Source: Skermanella mucosa
GTDB lineage: Bacteria > Pseudomonadota > Alphaproteobacteria > Azospirillales > Azospirillaceae
DNA: 64,000 bases
Direction: 5' to 3'
Assembly (NCBI RefSeq): GCF_016765655.2
Contig: NZ_CP086106.1
Span: 3,158,501-3,222,500, forward strand
Each line of letters opens with the position of its first letter. Within the stretch, counting starts at the first letter, position 1. This document shows, in pieces, positions 52,478 through 59,893 of this stretch. Made by a program: the position numbers and the translations under genes. The notes under the pieces were generated by a model. The model was given only the letters and a program-made list of their open reading frames with translations. It was not told the DNA's origin and made no database searches.

Positions 52478-53182
52478 TCATGATTCGAGTTTCACGCCGA
52501 TGCGCCCTGCGGCAGCGTTGATGTGCCGGGCCATCGCCGCAGATGCCCCGGCCCCGTCGCGACCGTTCAGGGCGGTCAGGATCGCTTCGTGCTCGCTGAC
52601 GGTCTCCCAAATCCGGTCATGATGGATGAAAGGCAGGCGCTGGATCTCGTCCAACACGCCGTTCACCGTGCGGAACAATTCCACGAACATGCGATTGCCG
52701 CTGCACTCCACGATGGTTCGATGGAAAAAGCTGTCGCACTCCGCCAACGCGATCAGGTCGCCGGATTCAACGGCGCGGCGCATTCCCTCGACCGAGCGCC
52801 CGATCTCCTCCAGTGGCCCGGCGGCTGATTTCACGGCGGCCAAGCCGGCCGCGCGCGGCTCCAGCATCAATCGGGTCTCGTAGACCTCGTACGGTGAGTA
52901 ACGATCGGCGAACCGCCATTTGGGTTCCGGAGCCCTGTCCGCGGGGTTGCCGCCGGGCTCTACGACGAAGACGCCCCGCCCGACTTCCACCCGGACAAGC
53001 CCCAGGGTCTCCAGGACCGACAGGGCCTCGCGCAACGACGCCCGGCTGATGCCGAGCTGCTCGGCAAGCTCGCGCTGGGCCGGCAGCCGCTCCCCCGGCG
53101 CCAGCGGTCCCTCCAGGATCATCGCCTGGATTCGCTGAACCGCCGATTGGGGCACCAGCATCCTGCCGCCGACCTTGTTCAT
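52478..53182 (-). CDS. FadR/GntR family transcriptional regulator
   Basis: This dimeric regulator has 234 residues from the ATG at 53182, which has GGAG 9 bases upstream. Another ATG lies 18 bases earlier (53200), without such a site. The winged helix covers about residues 7-75, with PLAPGERLPAQRELAEQLGI, SRASLREALSVLETLGLV and the wing VEVGRGVFVVEPG. The C-terminal FCD ligand domain, with metal-type histidines (FFHRTIVECSGN and SEHEAILTAL), covers about 90-230. It is divergent from an ABC/ureide gene cluster, and the perfect inverted repeat at 53244-53267 is its probable operator. The effector is likely a catabolite of that cluster. Confidence 0.92.
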   Translation of the reverse strand: MNKVGGRMLVPQSAVQRIQAMILEGPLAPGERLPAQRELAEQLGISRASLREALSVLETLGLVRVEVGRGVFVVEPGGNPADRAPEPKWRFADRYSPYEVYETRLMLEPRAAGLAAVKSAAGPLEEIGRSVEGMRRAVESGDLIALAECDSFFHRTIVECSGNRMFVELFRTVNGVLDEIQRLPFIHHDRIWETVSEHEAILTALNGRDGAGASAAMARHINAAAGRIGVKLES

Positions 53183-53243
53183 TCCCAGGCTCCCGCGCAT
53201 CCATTTGTCTGCTTGACCCTACCCCGAAAAACAGGTCCAATCC

Positions 53244-53267
53244 ACTGGTCTGGCCGGTCAGACCAGT
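53244..53267. promoter_or_regulatory. Inverted-repeat operator in the divergent promoter region
   Basis: ACTGGTCTG (53244-53252) and CAGACCAGT (53259-53267) are perfect inverted repeats around a 6-base spacer. It contains TGGTCTGGCC and GGTCAGACCA, close to the TGGT-N3-ACCA form recognised by FadR-subfamily regulators. It sits 61 bases before the regulator start and 70 before the binding-protein gene, so it can control both directions. Confidence 0.75.
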
Positions 53268-53337
53268 TGCGGTGAACGACGACGGGCACGCCGGCCCCGG
53301 GGATAGCCAACGTCAAAATTCGATGTGAGGAGACGAC

Positions 53338-54141
53338 ATGCGCAGGACTTTCCTGAAGACGGCCCTGGTGGCCGTCATCGCCACCGCCGCGACCACCATG
53401 ACCGGCCCCGCCAATGCTGCGGACCTGACGGTCGGCGCCAATATCGGCAACGTCCCCTGGGAGTTCCAGGACGCCACCGGCAAGAATGTCGGGTTCGAGA
53501 TCGACCTGATCGACGAGATCGCCAAGCGCATGGGCAAGTCGGTCGAGATCGTCAACATCCCGTTCAACGGCCTGTTCTCCGCCGTGCAGTCCGCACGGAT
53601 CGACATGGCGATCTCGTCCATCACCATCACCGAGAAGCGGCTGGAATCGGTCAGCTTCGCCCAGCCCTACTATGACAGCGACCAGTCGCTGACGGTGCTT
53701 GCCAAGAGCGGCATCGCCAAGGTGGAGGACCTGAAGGGCAAGGCGGTCGGCGTCGATACCGGCTCCACCGGCGACATGTGGGCGACCCAGAACCAGGCCA
53801 AGTACGGCTTCGGGGACATCCGCCGGTTCGAGGGGCTCCAACCCGCCATGCTCGATCTGGCGGCCGGCCGGCTCGACGGCTATGTCAGCGACATCCCTGC
53901 CCTGCTCTACTTCACCAAGGATAAGCCGCAGTTCAAGGTGGCCCAGCGCATCCAGACGGGCGAACGCTATTCGATCATGTTCGCCAAGGACAGCCCGCTG
54001 GCGGCCCAGGTGAACGAGCAGATCACCGCCATGAAGAAGGACGGCACGGTCGCCGCCCTGCACGAGAAGTGGTTCGGCGCCAAGCCGGAAGCGGGCACCA
54101 GCACCGCCGAGGTCATGGACATGCCCAAGCCCAAGTCCTGA
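53338..54141 (+). CDS. Amino-acid-type ABC transporter substrate-binding protein
   Basis: This periplasmic binding protein of the polar amino acid (family 3) type has 267 residues. The signal peptide covers about residues 1-27 (MRRTFLKTALVAV to ANA). The mature domain has PWEFQDATGKNVGFEIDLID, MAISSITITEKRLESVSFAQ, GVDTGSTGDMWA and LAAGRLDGYVSDIPALLYF. A strong GAGGAG ribosome site precedes it. It is the first gene of the operon that continues with a permease, an AllA-like protein, a PLP enzyme and a dihydropyrimidinase. A ureide or cyclic-amide ligand is therefore inferred, not shown. Confidence 0.9.
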   Translation: MRRTFLKTALVAVIATAATTMTGPANAADLTVGANIGNVPWEFQDATGKNVGFEIDLIDEIAKRMGKSVEIVNIPFNGLFSAVQSARIDMAISSITITEKRLESVSFAQPYYDSDQSLTVLAKSGIAKVEDLKGKAVGVDTGSTGDMWATQNQAKYGFGDIRRFEGLQPAMLDLAAGRLDGYVSDIPALLYFTKDKPQFKVAQRIQTGERYSIMFAKDSPLAAQVNEQITAMKKDGTVAALHEKWFGAKPEAGTSTAEVMDMPKPKS

Positions 54142-54158
54142 ACCCCGACGCCTGACGC

Positions 54159-54833
54159 ATGGACATCGTCGATACTTTCTTCAACTGGAGCGTGCTGCAA
54201 AGCTCGCTCCCCCTCCTGTTGCTCGGGCTGGGCACCACGCTCAGCCTGGGCGTTACCAGCATCCTGATCGGTCTGGTCGCCGGCCTGTTCATGGCCCTCC
54301 TCCGGATGTACGGTCCGAAGCCGCTGGCGGTGCTGGCGATCGCCTATATCGACCTGTTCCGCGCGATCCCGATCCTCGTCCTGCTGGTGTTGATCTACTA
54401 CGCCCTGCCTTTCGTCGGGCTGCGCCTGTCGCCCTTCGCGGCGGCCACGTCGGCGCTGTCGCTGGTCAGTTGCGCCTACGCGGCGGAGATCTTCCGCGCC
54501 GGCATCCAGGCGGTCCCGCGCGGACAATTCGAGGCGAGCCGTGCGCTCGGCCTGAAGTTCGGGGGCATGATGTGGCACGTGGTGCTGCCCCAGGCCTTCC
54601 GCCTGGTCATCCCGCCGATCACCAACAACTGCATCAACGTGATGAAGGACACGGCCCTGGCCTCGGTCGTCGCCATGCCGGACCTGCTGAAGCAGGCGAC
54701 CCAGGCGCAGGCCCTGGCCGCCAACCCGACGCCGCTGATCGGCGCCGCCGTCATCTATGTCCTGCTGCTGCTCCCGCTGGTAAGGATCGTCGGCACGCTG
54801 GAGAAGCGCTTCGCGATCGGGCGAAGCCGGTGA
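54159..54833 (+). CDS. Amino-acid-type ABC transporter permease
   Basis: This inner-membrane subunit has 224 residues and about five membrane helices. It is of the HisMQ type: the EAA loop appears as EASRALGLKFGGMMWHVVLP, and IPILVLLVLIYYALPFVGL is typical of amino-acid permeases. Only one permease gene is present, so it would form a homodimer. No ATPase gene follows in the cluster, so the ATPase must be borrowed from elsewhere. Its stop codon overlaps the GTG start of the next gene (GTGA). The ribosome site is weak. Confidence 0.9.
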   Translation: MDIVDTFFNWSVLQSSLPLLLLGLGTTLSLGVTSILIGLVAGLFMALLRMYGPKPLAVLAIAYIDLFRAIPILVLLVLIYYALPFVGLRLSPFAAATSALSLVSCAYAAEIFRAGIQAVPRGQFEASRALGLKFGGMMWHVVLPQAFRLVIPPITNNCINVMKDTALASVVAMPDLLKQATQAQALAANPTPLIGAAVIYVLLLLPLVRIVGTLEKRFAIGRSR

Positions 54834-55345
54834 CCGGCATCCCGATCTTTCCCCGACCGCTGGACCCGGCCGGCTTCGCCCCGTTCGGCGACGTGGTCCA
54901 GGCCGGCCCGGGATCGGTCACGCGGGTCAACGACGGGCGCGCCGACCGGTTCGACGGCATCGGCCGGCTGGAGCGGGTCATGGGCGAAACGACACCGACC
55001 GTCGCCGTCTACCGCATCGACGCCTCGAACCTGCCCCACCGGATCCCCCGGCTCGAACGCCATCCCTTGAGCAGCCAGCTGTTCGTGCCGATGGACGCGG
55101 CACGCTACCTCGTGGTCGCGGTGCCGTCCGATGAGGATGGCATGCCGGTCCCGGAGGGAGCCGCGGCCTTCCTCGCCGCTGCGAACCAGGCGATCAACTA
55201 CCGTCCCGGCGTCTGGCACTGCCCGCTCGTGGCGCTCGACCGGCCGGCCGACTTCATCATGGTCATGGGCCAGGCCTTCGACGCCTCCGCCGATTGTGAA
55301 TTCTTCGACCTGCCCGAGCCGTTCACGGTCGGGCCGGCCCCCTGA
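54830..55345 (+). CDS. allA: Ureidoglycolate lyase (AllA) family protein
   Basis: By family this enzyme splits ureidoglycolate to glyoxylate and urea at the end of allantoin breakdown. It has 171 residues from a GTG at 54830 that overlaps the permease stop. Family features are DPAGFAPFGDVVQAG near the N-terminus, a VNDGRADRFDG segment, RLERHPLSSQLFVPM and INYRPGVWHCPL, which carry the His and Glu residues of the cupin-like active site. Its place between a transporter and a dihydropyrimidinase suggests a related ureido acid as substrate. No allantoinase-allantoate amidohydrolase genes of the classic pathway are seen here. Confidence 0.78.
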   Translation: MTGIPIFPRPLDPAGFAPFGDVVQAGPGSVTRVNDGRADRFDGIGRLERVMGETTPTVAVYRIDASNLPHRIPRLERHPLSSQLFVPMDAARYLVVAVPSDEDGMPVPEGAAAFLAAANQAINYRPGVWHCPLVALDRPADFIMVMGQAFDASADCEFFDLPEPFTVGPAP

Positions 55346-55360
55346 CAGGAGTGTAGAGGC

Positions 55361-56590
55361 ATGCTGCCCGCCCTCGATCTCGATTTCGTCCGTTCCCAGT
55401 TCCCGGCGCTGGCCGGCGACTGGGTCTTCTTCGACAATGCCGGCGGCTCGCAGACGCTGCGTGGCGTCGCCGAACGGATTTCCGACTATCTGCTGACCAG
55501 CAACGTGCAGCTCGGCGCCAGCTACGGCGTGTCGCAGCGGTCCGGCGCACGGGTCCGGGACGCCCACGCCGTGATCGCCGAACTGATCGGCGCCTCGCGC
55601 CCTGAAGAGGTGGTGATGGGGCCGTCCACGACGGCGCTGATGTACACCCTCGCGGCGGCCCTGGCCGAGGGGATCGAACCCGGCGACGAGATCGTCGTCA
55701 CCGACACCGACCACGAGGCCAATATCGGCCCCTGGCTGAAGCTGAAGGACCGAGGCGCCGTCATCAAGGTCTGGGCGGTCGATCCGGAGACGCTGGAACT
55801 GGACCTCGCCGACCTGGACGCGCTGATGACCCCACGCACCCGGCTGGTCTGCTTCACCCACGCTTCCAACATCCTCGGCACCATCAACCCGGTCGCCGAG
55901 ATCACCCGCTTCGTCCACGAGCGCGGCGCGCGCGTCGTGGTGGACGCGGTGGCGCTCGCCCCCCACAGGGCCGTCGAGGTGACGGCCTGGGACGTCGATT
56001 TCTACGTCTTCAGCTTCTACAAGGTGTACGGCCCGCATCATGCGGTGCTGTACGGCAAGTACGACCAGCTGCTGGCGCTGCCCAGCCTCAACCATTTCTT
56101 CATCGGCCGGGAGGTCGTGCCCTACAAGCTCCAGCAGGGCAACGTGAATTACGAGCTGTCGGTCGGCTGCACCGCCATCGCCGACTATCTGGCGGAGCTG
56201 GGCGGCCGCACCGGCGCCCGGACCGACCGGCGCGGCCAGATCCTGGCCGCCTTCGACGCGATCGCCGCGCAGGAGGAGGCCCTGGCCGAACGCCTGCTCT
56301 CCTATCTGCGCGGCCGCGACGACATCGGCATCATCGGCCACGCCGCCGCCGACCGGGCCAAGCGGGTCCCGACAATCAGCTTCGTCGCCCGCGGGCGGCA
56401 GTCGGACGAGATCGTCACCGGCGTGGACCGCAGCAACATCGGCATCCGGTTCGGCGACTTCTATGCCCGGCGGCTGATCGACCGGCTGGGCCTGACACCA
56501 ACCAAGGGCGTGGTCCGGGTCTCGATGGTCCATTACAACACCGTGGACGAGGTCGACCGGCTGGTCGAAGCTCTCGACGGAATCCTGTAA
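55361..56590 (+). CDS. Cysteine-desulfurase-like class V aminotransferase
   Basis: This PLP-dependent fold-type I enzyme has 409 residues. It belongs to the cysteine-desulfurase-like subgroup, whose reactions include desulfurases, C-S lyases and other class V enzymes. The N-terminus has FPALAGDWVFFDNAGGSQTL. The PLP region is GPSTTALMYTLAAAL and DTDHEANIGPW, and the PLP lysine is K221 in SFYKVYGPHHAVLYG. The usual flexible Cys-containing loop of IscS/SufS is not obvious. The GAGTG-type site AGGAG precedes the ATG. Position between AllA and dihydropyrimidinase genes is unusual and points to a catabolic role and not Fe-S assembly. Confidence 0.85.
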   Translation: MLPALDLDFVRSQFPALAGDWVFFDNAGGSQTLRGVAERISDYLLTSNVQLGASYGVSQRSGARVRDAHAVIAELIGASRPEEVVMGPSTTALMYTLAAALAEGIEPGDEIVVTDTDHEANIGPWLKLKDRGAVIKVWAVDPETLELDLADLDALMTPRTRLVCFTHASNILGTINPVAEITRFVHERGARVVVDAVALAPHRAVEVTAWDVDFYVFSFYKVYGPHHAVLYGKYDQLLALPSLNHFFIGREVVPYKLQQGNVNYELSVGCTAIADYLAELGGRTGARTDRRGQILAAFDAIAAQEEALAERLLSYLRGRDDIGIIGHAAADRAKRVPTISFVARGRQSDEIVTGVDRSNIGIRFGDFYARRLIDRLGLTPTKGVVRVSMVHYNTVDEVDRLVEALDGIL

Positions 56591-56607
56591 GCGGAAAGGG
56601 AAACGCC

Positions 56608-58041
56608 ATGGACAGCTTCGACCTGGTGATTCGCGGGGGCACGGTGGTCACCGCTTCCGAGACCTCGCGCTGCGACGTGGGCATCCGCGACGGCCGGATC
56701 GCGGCGCTGGCCGACCGCCTGCCCGCCGGCAGCCGGGAAATCGACGCCGGGGGTCGCCTCGTGATGCCGGGCGGGATCGACAGCCATGTGCATATCGACC
56801 AGCCCTCGGGCGACGAGACGGTGATGGCGGACGACTTCCTCAGCGGCACACGCTCCGCCGCGGCAGGCGGCAACACGACGGTCATCCCGTTTGCGCTCCA
56901 GCACAAGGGCCAGAGCCTGCGGGCCGCCGTGTCCGACTATCACGCCCGCGCCGACGGCAAGTGCCTGATCGACTACAGCTTCCACCTCATCGTCTCCGAT
57001 CCCAACGAGCAGACGCTGGGCCAGGACCTGCCGGCCCTGGTCAACGACGGCTATACCTCGTTCAAGGTCTTCATGACCTATGACGACCTGAAGCTGAACG
57101 ACCGCGAGATGCTGGAGGTGTTCGACGTCGCCCGGCGCGAGGGTGCCCTGGTGATGGTCCATGCCGAGAACTACGACGCCATCCGCTACATGACCGAACG
57201 GCTGGAGCGCGCCGGCCACACCGAGCCCTATTTCCACGGCACCTCCCGCCCAGCCCCGGTCGAGCGAGAGGCGACCCACCGGGCCATCACCTTCGCCGAG
57301 CTGGTGGACGTGCCGATCATGATCGTCCATGTCTCGTCCGGCGACGCGGTCGAGCAGATCCGCTGGGCCCAGTCGCGCGGCCTGAAGATCTACGGGGAGA
57401 CCTGCCCCCAGTACCTCGTGCTGACCGCCGAGGACCTGCGCGGCCTCAACATGGAGGGGGCGAAATATGTCTGCAGCCCGCCGCCACGCGATCCGGAAAG
57501 CCAGGACGCCTGCTGGCAGGGGCTGGTCAACGGCACCTTCGCCACATACTCCTCCGACCACTGCCCGTTCCGCTACGACAGCCCGGCCGGCAAGAAGCGC
57601 AAGGGCGAGCGGACGGCCTTCCGCTGGGTGCCCAACGGCATCCCCGGCGTCGAGACCCGGCTGCCCATCCTGTTCTCCGAAGGGGTGGTGAAGGGAAAGA
57701 TCGATCTCCAGCAATTCGTGGCCCTGACCTCCACCAACCACGCCCGGATCTACGGGCTGGCGGGACGCAAGGGGACGATCTCGGTCGGAGCGGACGCCGA
57801 CATCGCGATCTGGGATCCCGAGCTGCGCCGCCCGATCCGCCAGGAGAACCTGCACCACGGGGCCGACTACACGCCCTACGAAGGAATGGAGATCACCGGC
57901 TGGCCGACCACCGTGATCGTGCGCGGCGGCATCGTGGTGGAGGACGGCACCGTGGTCGGCCAACCCGGCCACGGCGCCTTCCTGAAGCGCGACCTGTCGC
58001 CCTTCGCCAAGCCCCGCGGCAGGACCTGGCTACCCGCCTGA
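56608..58041 (+). CDS. hydA: Dihydropyrimidinase / D-hydantoinase
   Basis: This zinc-dependent cyclic amidohydrolase opens dihydropyrimidine or 5-substituted hydantoin rings. It has 477 residues, typical of the family. Metal ligands are visible: H60 and H62 (IDSHVHIDQP), the carbamylated lysine K153 (SFKVFMTYDD), H185 (MVHAEN), H241 (MIVHVSSGDA) and D317 (YSSDHCPF). The GETCPQYLVLT segment is also typical. It ends the operon started by the ABC binding protein. No carbamoylase (beta-ureidopropionase) gene is next to it; the AllA-like protein might take that kind of role, which is inference. Confidence 0.93.
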   Translation: MDSFDLVIRGGTVVTASETSRCDVGIRDGRIAALADRLPAGSREIDAGGRLVMPGGIDSHVHIDQPSGDETVMADDFLSGTRSAAAGGNTTVIPFALQHKGQSLRAAVSDYHARADGKCLIDYSFHLIVSDPNEQTLGQDLPALVNDGYTSFKVFMTYDDLKLNDREMLEVFDVARREGALVMVHAENYDAIRYMTERLERAGHTEPYFHGTSRPAPVEREATHRAITFAELVDVPIMIVHVSSGDAVEQIRWAQSRGLKIYGETCPQYLVLTAEDLRGLNMEGAKYVCSPPPRDPESQDACWQGLVNGTFATYSSDHCPFRYDSPAGKKRKGERTAFRWVPNGIPGVETRLPILFSEGVVKGKIDLQQFVALTSTNHARIYGLAGRKGTISVGADADIAIWDPELRRPIRQENLHHGADYTPYEGMEITGWPTTVIVRGGIVVEDGTVVGQPGHGAFLKRDLSPFAKPRGRTWLPA

Positions 58042-58060
58042 TCCCGGGCGGGAACAGCGG

Positions 58061-58978
58061 TCAGGGAACAACTCCCTCCGGCAGACCCCGGCAGTGCTCC
58101 GCGATGGCGCCGGCCGTGGTCAGCCAGATACGGTCGCGGTGAGCCTTGATGTGGGACAGCGCCCGGCGGAGGTGGCGCAACCGATGGGGTTGGCCGACCA
58201 GATAGGCATGCAGGGCGATGCCCATAACCAGCGGTCCCTGTTCCGCCTGCTCCAGCATCTCGTCGAACTGGTCCACGATCATGTCGGCGAACTCCGGCGC
58301 TCCCATGCGGCGCCCGACGATCGCCGGGATGTCGTTCAGCTCTTGGGGATAGGGAACCGCCAGCAGCCGGCCGGCGCGGGTATTCATCCAGACCGGCTGG
58401 TCGTCCATGCACCAGTCCAGCACATAGCGGTACCCCTGCTCCGCCAGCAGGTCGGGCGTGACGCGGCTCTCGGAAATCCAGGGACCGAGCCAGCCCGCAG
58501 GCTCCCTGCCCTCGTGCCGGGCGATGGCTTGCGTGCTGTCGGCGATCAGGGCGGCCTCGTCGGCTTCGTCCAGGATGCCCTGCCGCTCCGCGTTGGTCCA
58601 GCCATGGCCGACGATCTCGTCGCCGCGCTCGCGGAAGGCAGCGACCAGTTCCGGGCAGTAGCCGTAGAGCGCGCCGTTGACCAGGACCGAGGCCGGCCAG
58701 CCCAGCTGGTCGAACAGATCCAGCATCCGCCACGCGCCGACCCGGTTGCCGTAGTCGCGCCAGGCATAGTTCAGCACGTCGGGTTGCGGACCGCCCGGGC
58801 ACAGCTCGGCCCCCATCCCCTCCCCGAACGCGAAATGTTCCAGGTTGAGCCCGACATAAACCGCCAGGCGCCGCCCTCCCGGCCAATCGTAGGGCTTCCT
58901 TCCCCGTATCGGCGAGTAGGCGTAGCGGCCATGGCCCGCGGGCGGCTTCCGCTCGGCGGCTCCCCTGTCGCCGGTCAA
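58061..58978 (-). CDS. Polysaccharide deacetylase / PuuE-like family protein
   Basis: This NodB-fold hydrolase is of the group that includes PuuE-type allantoinases and peptidoglycan or chitin deacetylases. It has 305 residues if it starts at the TTG at 58978, which overlaps the stop of a tiny upstream gene and has GAGG 8 bases before it; no in-frame ATG or GTG is well placed. The family begins at GRYAYSPIRGRKPYDWPGG. Other motifs are VNGALYGYCPELVAAFRERG, EIVGHGWTN, GWLGPWISESRVTPDLLAEQ and WCMDDQPVWM. The PuuE likeness fits the neighbouring ureide genes, with which it is convergent (19 bases from the hydA stop). Confidence 0.83.
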   Translation of the reverse strand: MTGDRGAAERKPPAGHGRYAYSPIRGRKPYDWPGGRRLAVYVGLNLEHFAFGEGMGAELCPGGPQPDVLNYAWRDYGNRVGAWRMLDLFDQLGWPASVLVNGALYGYCPELVAAFRERGDEIVGHGWTNAERQGILDEADEAALIADSTQAIARHEGREPAGWLGPWISESRVTPDLLAEQGYRYVLDWCMDDQPVWMNTRAGRLLAVPYPQELNDIPAIVGRRMGAPEFADMIVDQFDEMLEQAEQGPLVMGIALHAYLVGQPHRLRHLRRALSHIKAHRDRIWLTTAGAIAEHCRGLPEGVVP

Positions 58979-59157
58979 GACCGCAGCCTCGCGATGCAGT
59001 CGGTTCCGATCTGGCCGCCGCCAATCAACGACGCCGCCCCGGTGCAGGTGCGCGCCGGCAGGTGAGCCCACGCGAAGTAGCTCGCGTGCCCGTACGGCGA
59101 GAACGGTTTGCCGATCTCCCGGATGTCGTGATGCTTCAGATGCGGGCTTCCGTCCAT
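58975..59157 (-). CDS. Tiny gene coupled to the deacetylase gene
   Basis: It encodes 60 residues from the ATG at 59157, which has a strong GAGGAGG ribosome site 5 bases upstream. The N-terminal part HHDIREIGKPFSPYGHASYF looks faintly like the start of RidA-type proteins, but the remaining 30 residues (including SLIGGGQIGTDC) do not continue that fold clearly, so it may be a degraded or novel small protein. Its TGA overlaps the TTG start of the deacetylase, indicating translational coupling. Function is unknown. Confidence 0.5.
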   Translation of the reverse strand: MDGSPHLKHHDIREIGKPFSPYGHASYFAWAHLPARTCTGAASLIGGGQIGTDCIARLRS

Positions 59158-59336
59158 GGGACCTCCTCGATGCAGCGCCCCCTGACAGTAACCCGGCGCC
59201 ATCCCCGGCAGCAGGCGGGCAAATCGGCACCCCTGTGACGCGTTAGCTCAGGCGATCCTTCCGAACATCGCGCCGATTGACAGTCCATACCACAATCGGT
59301 TTCTCTTATGACAAAACAGCAACAGGAGGGTTCGCC

Positions 59337-59741
59337 ATGAAGAAATCCGTCCGCATTCCCGCAGTGGAAGTTCCAACTGCAAGGCTCGCACGGTTGTCCT
59401 TCGCGGCGCTGGCGGTCGCAAGCATCGCCGCCGGCGGTTACCCCGCTTTCGCCCAGCCTGCCGACGCCGCCCCACCGGCCGCGGAAGCGGCGCCCATCGC
59501 GGAGCCGGCCCCCGCGCCGGAGCCGAAGAAGGCGGAGGTCGCCAAGGCCGTGACCTGCCAAGTCCTCATCAGCCAGTTCGACGACAGCGTGGCCGCCGCC
59601 AAGATCGACGATGCCGCCAAGTCCGGCGCGCGCGCGTTGCGCGGCGACGGCAACAAGGCTTGCAATGCCTGGGATTATGACTCCGGCATCGGCACGCTGC
59701 GGGTCGCGCTGGAGACCATCGGCAAGAAGCCGATCCGGTGA
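59337..59741 (+). CDS. Small exported hypothetical protein
   Basis: The family is not recognised. It has 134 residues from the ATG at 59337, which has AGGAGGG 7 bases upstream. A long signal region of about 40 residues contains a hydrophobic stretch and ends GGYPAFAQ. A Pro/Ala/Glu linker follows (about 41-70). The folded C-terminal part has two cysteines (VTCQVLISQFDD and KACNAWDYDSGIGTL). The protein is probably periplasmic. It is 152 bases upstream of a chemoreceptor gene on the same strand, but an AT-rich gap suggests separate promoters. Confidence 0.7.
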   Translation: MKKSVRIPAVEVPTARLARLSFAALAVASIAAGGYPAFAQPADAAPPAAEAAPIAEPAPAPEPKKAEVAKAVTCQVLISQFDDSVAAAKIDDAAKSGARALRGDGNKACNAWDYDSGIGTLRVALETIGKKPIR

Positions 59742-59893
59742 GCCCTGCTTAATATCCGGATATACCAAATCCTTATCTGTCTTTTAGCCTGCTGGTTACC
59801 ACTTCAGTCGCAATCTCGCGGCGACAACAGGGATGGTGCGGTGCCGGTCCGGCGGAACCGCATCAGCCAAGGCATCTACCACGCAGGGACATC

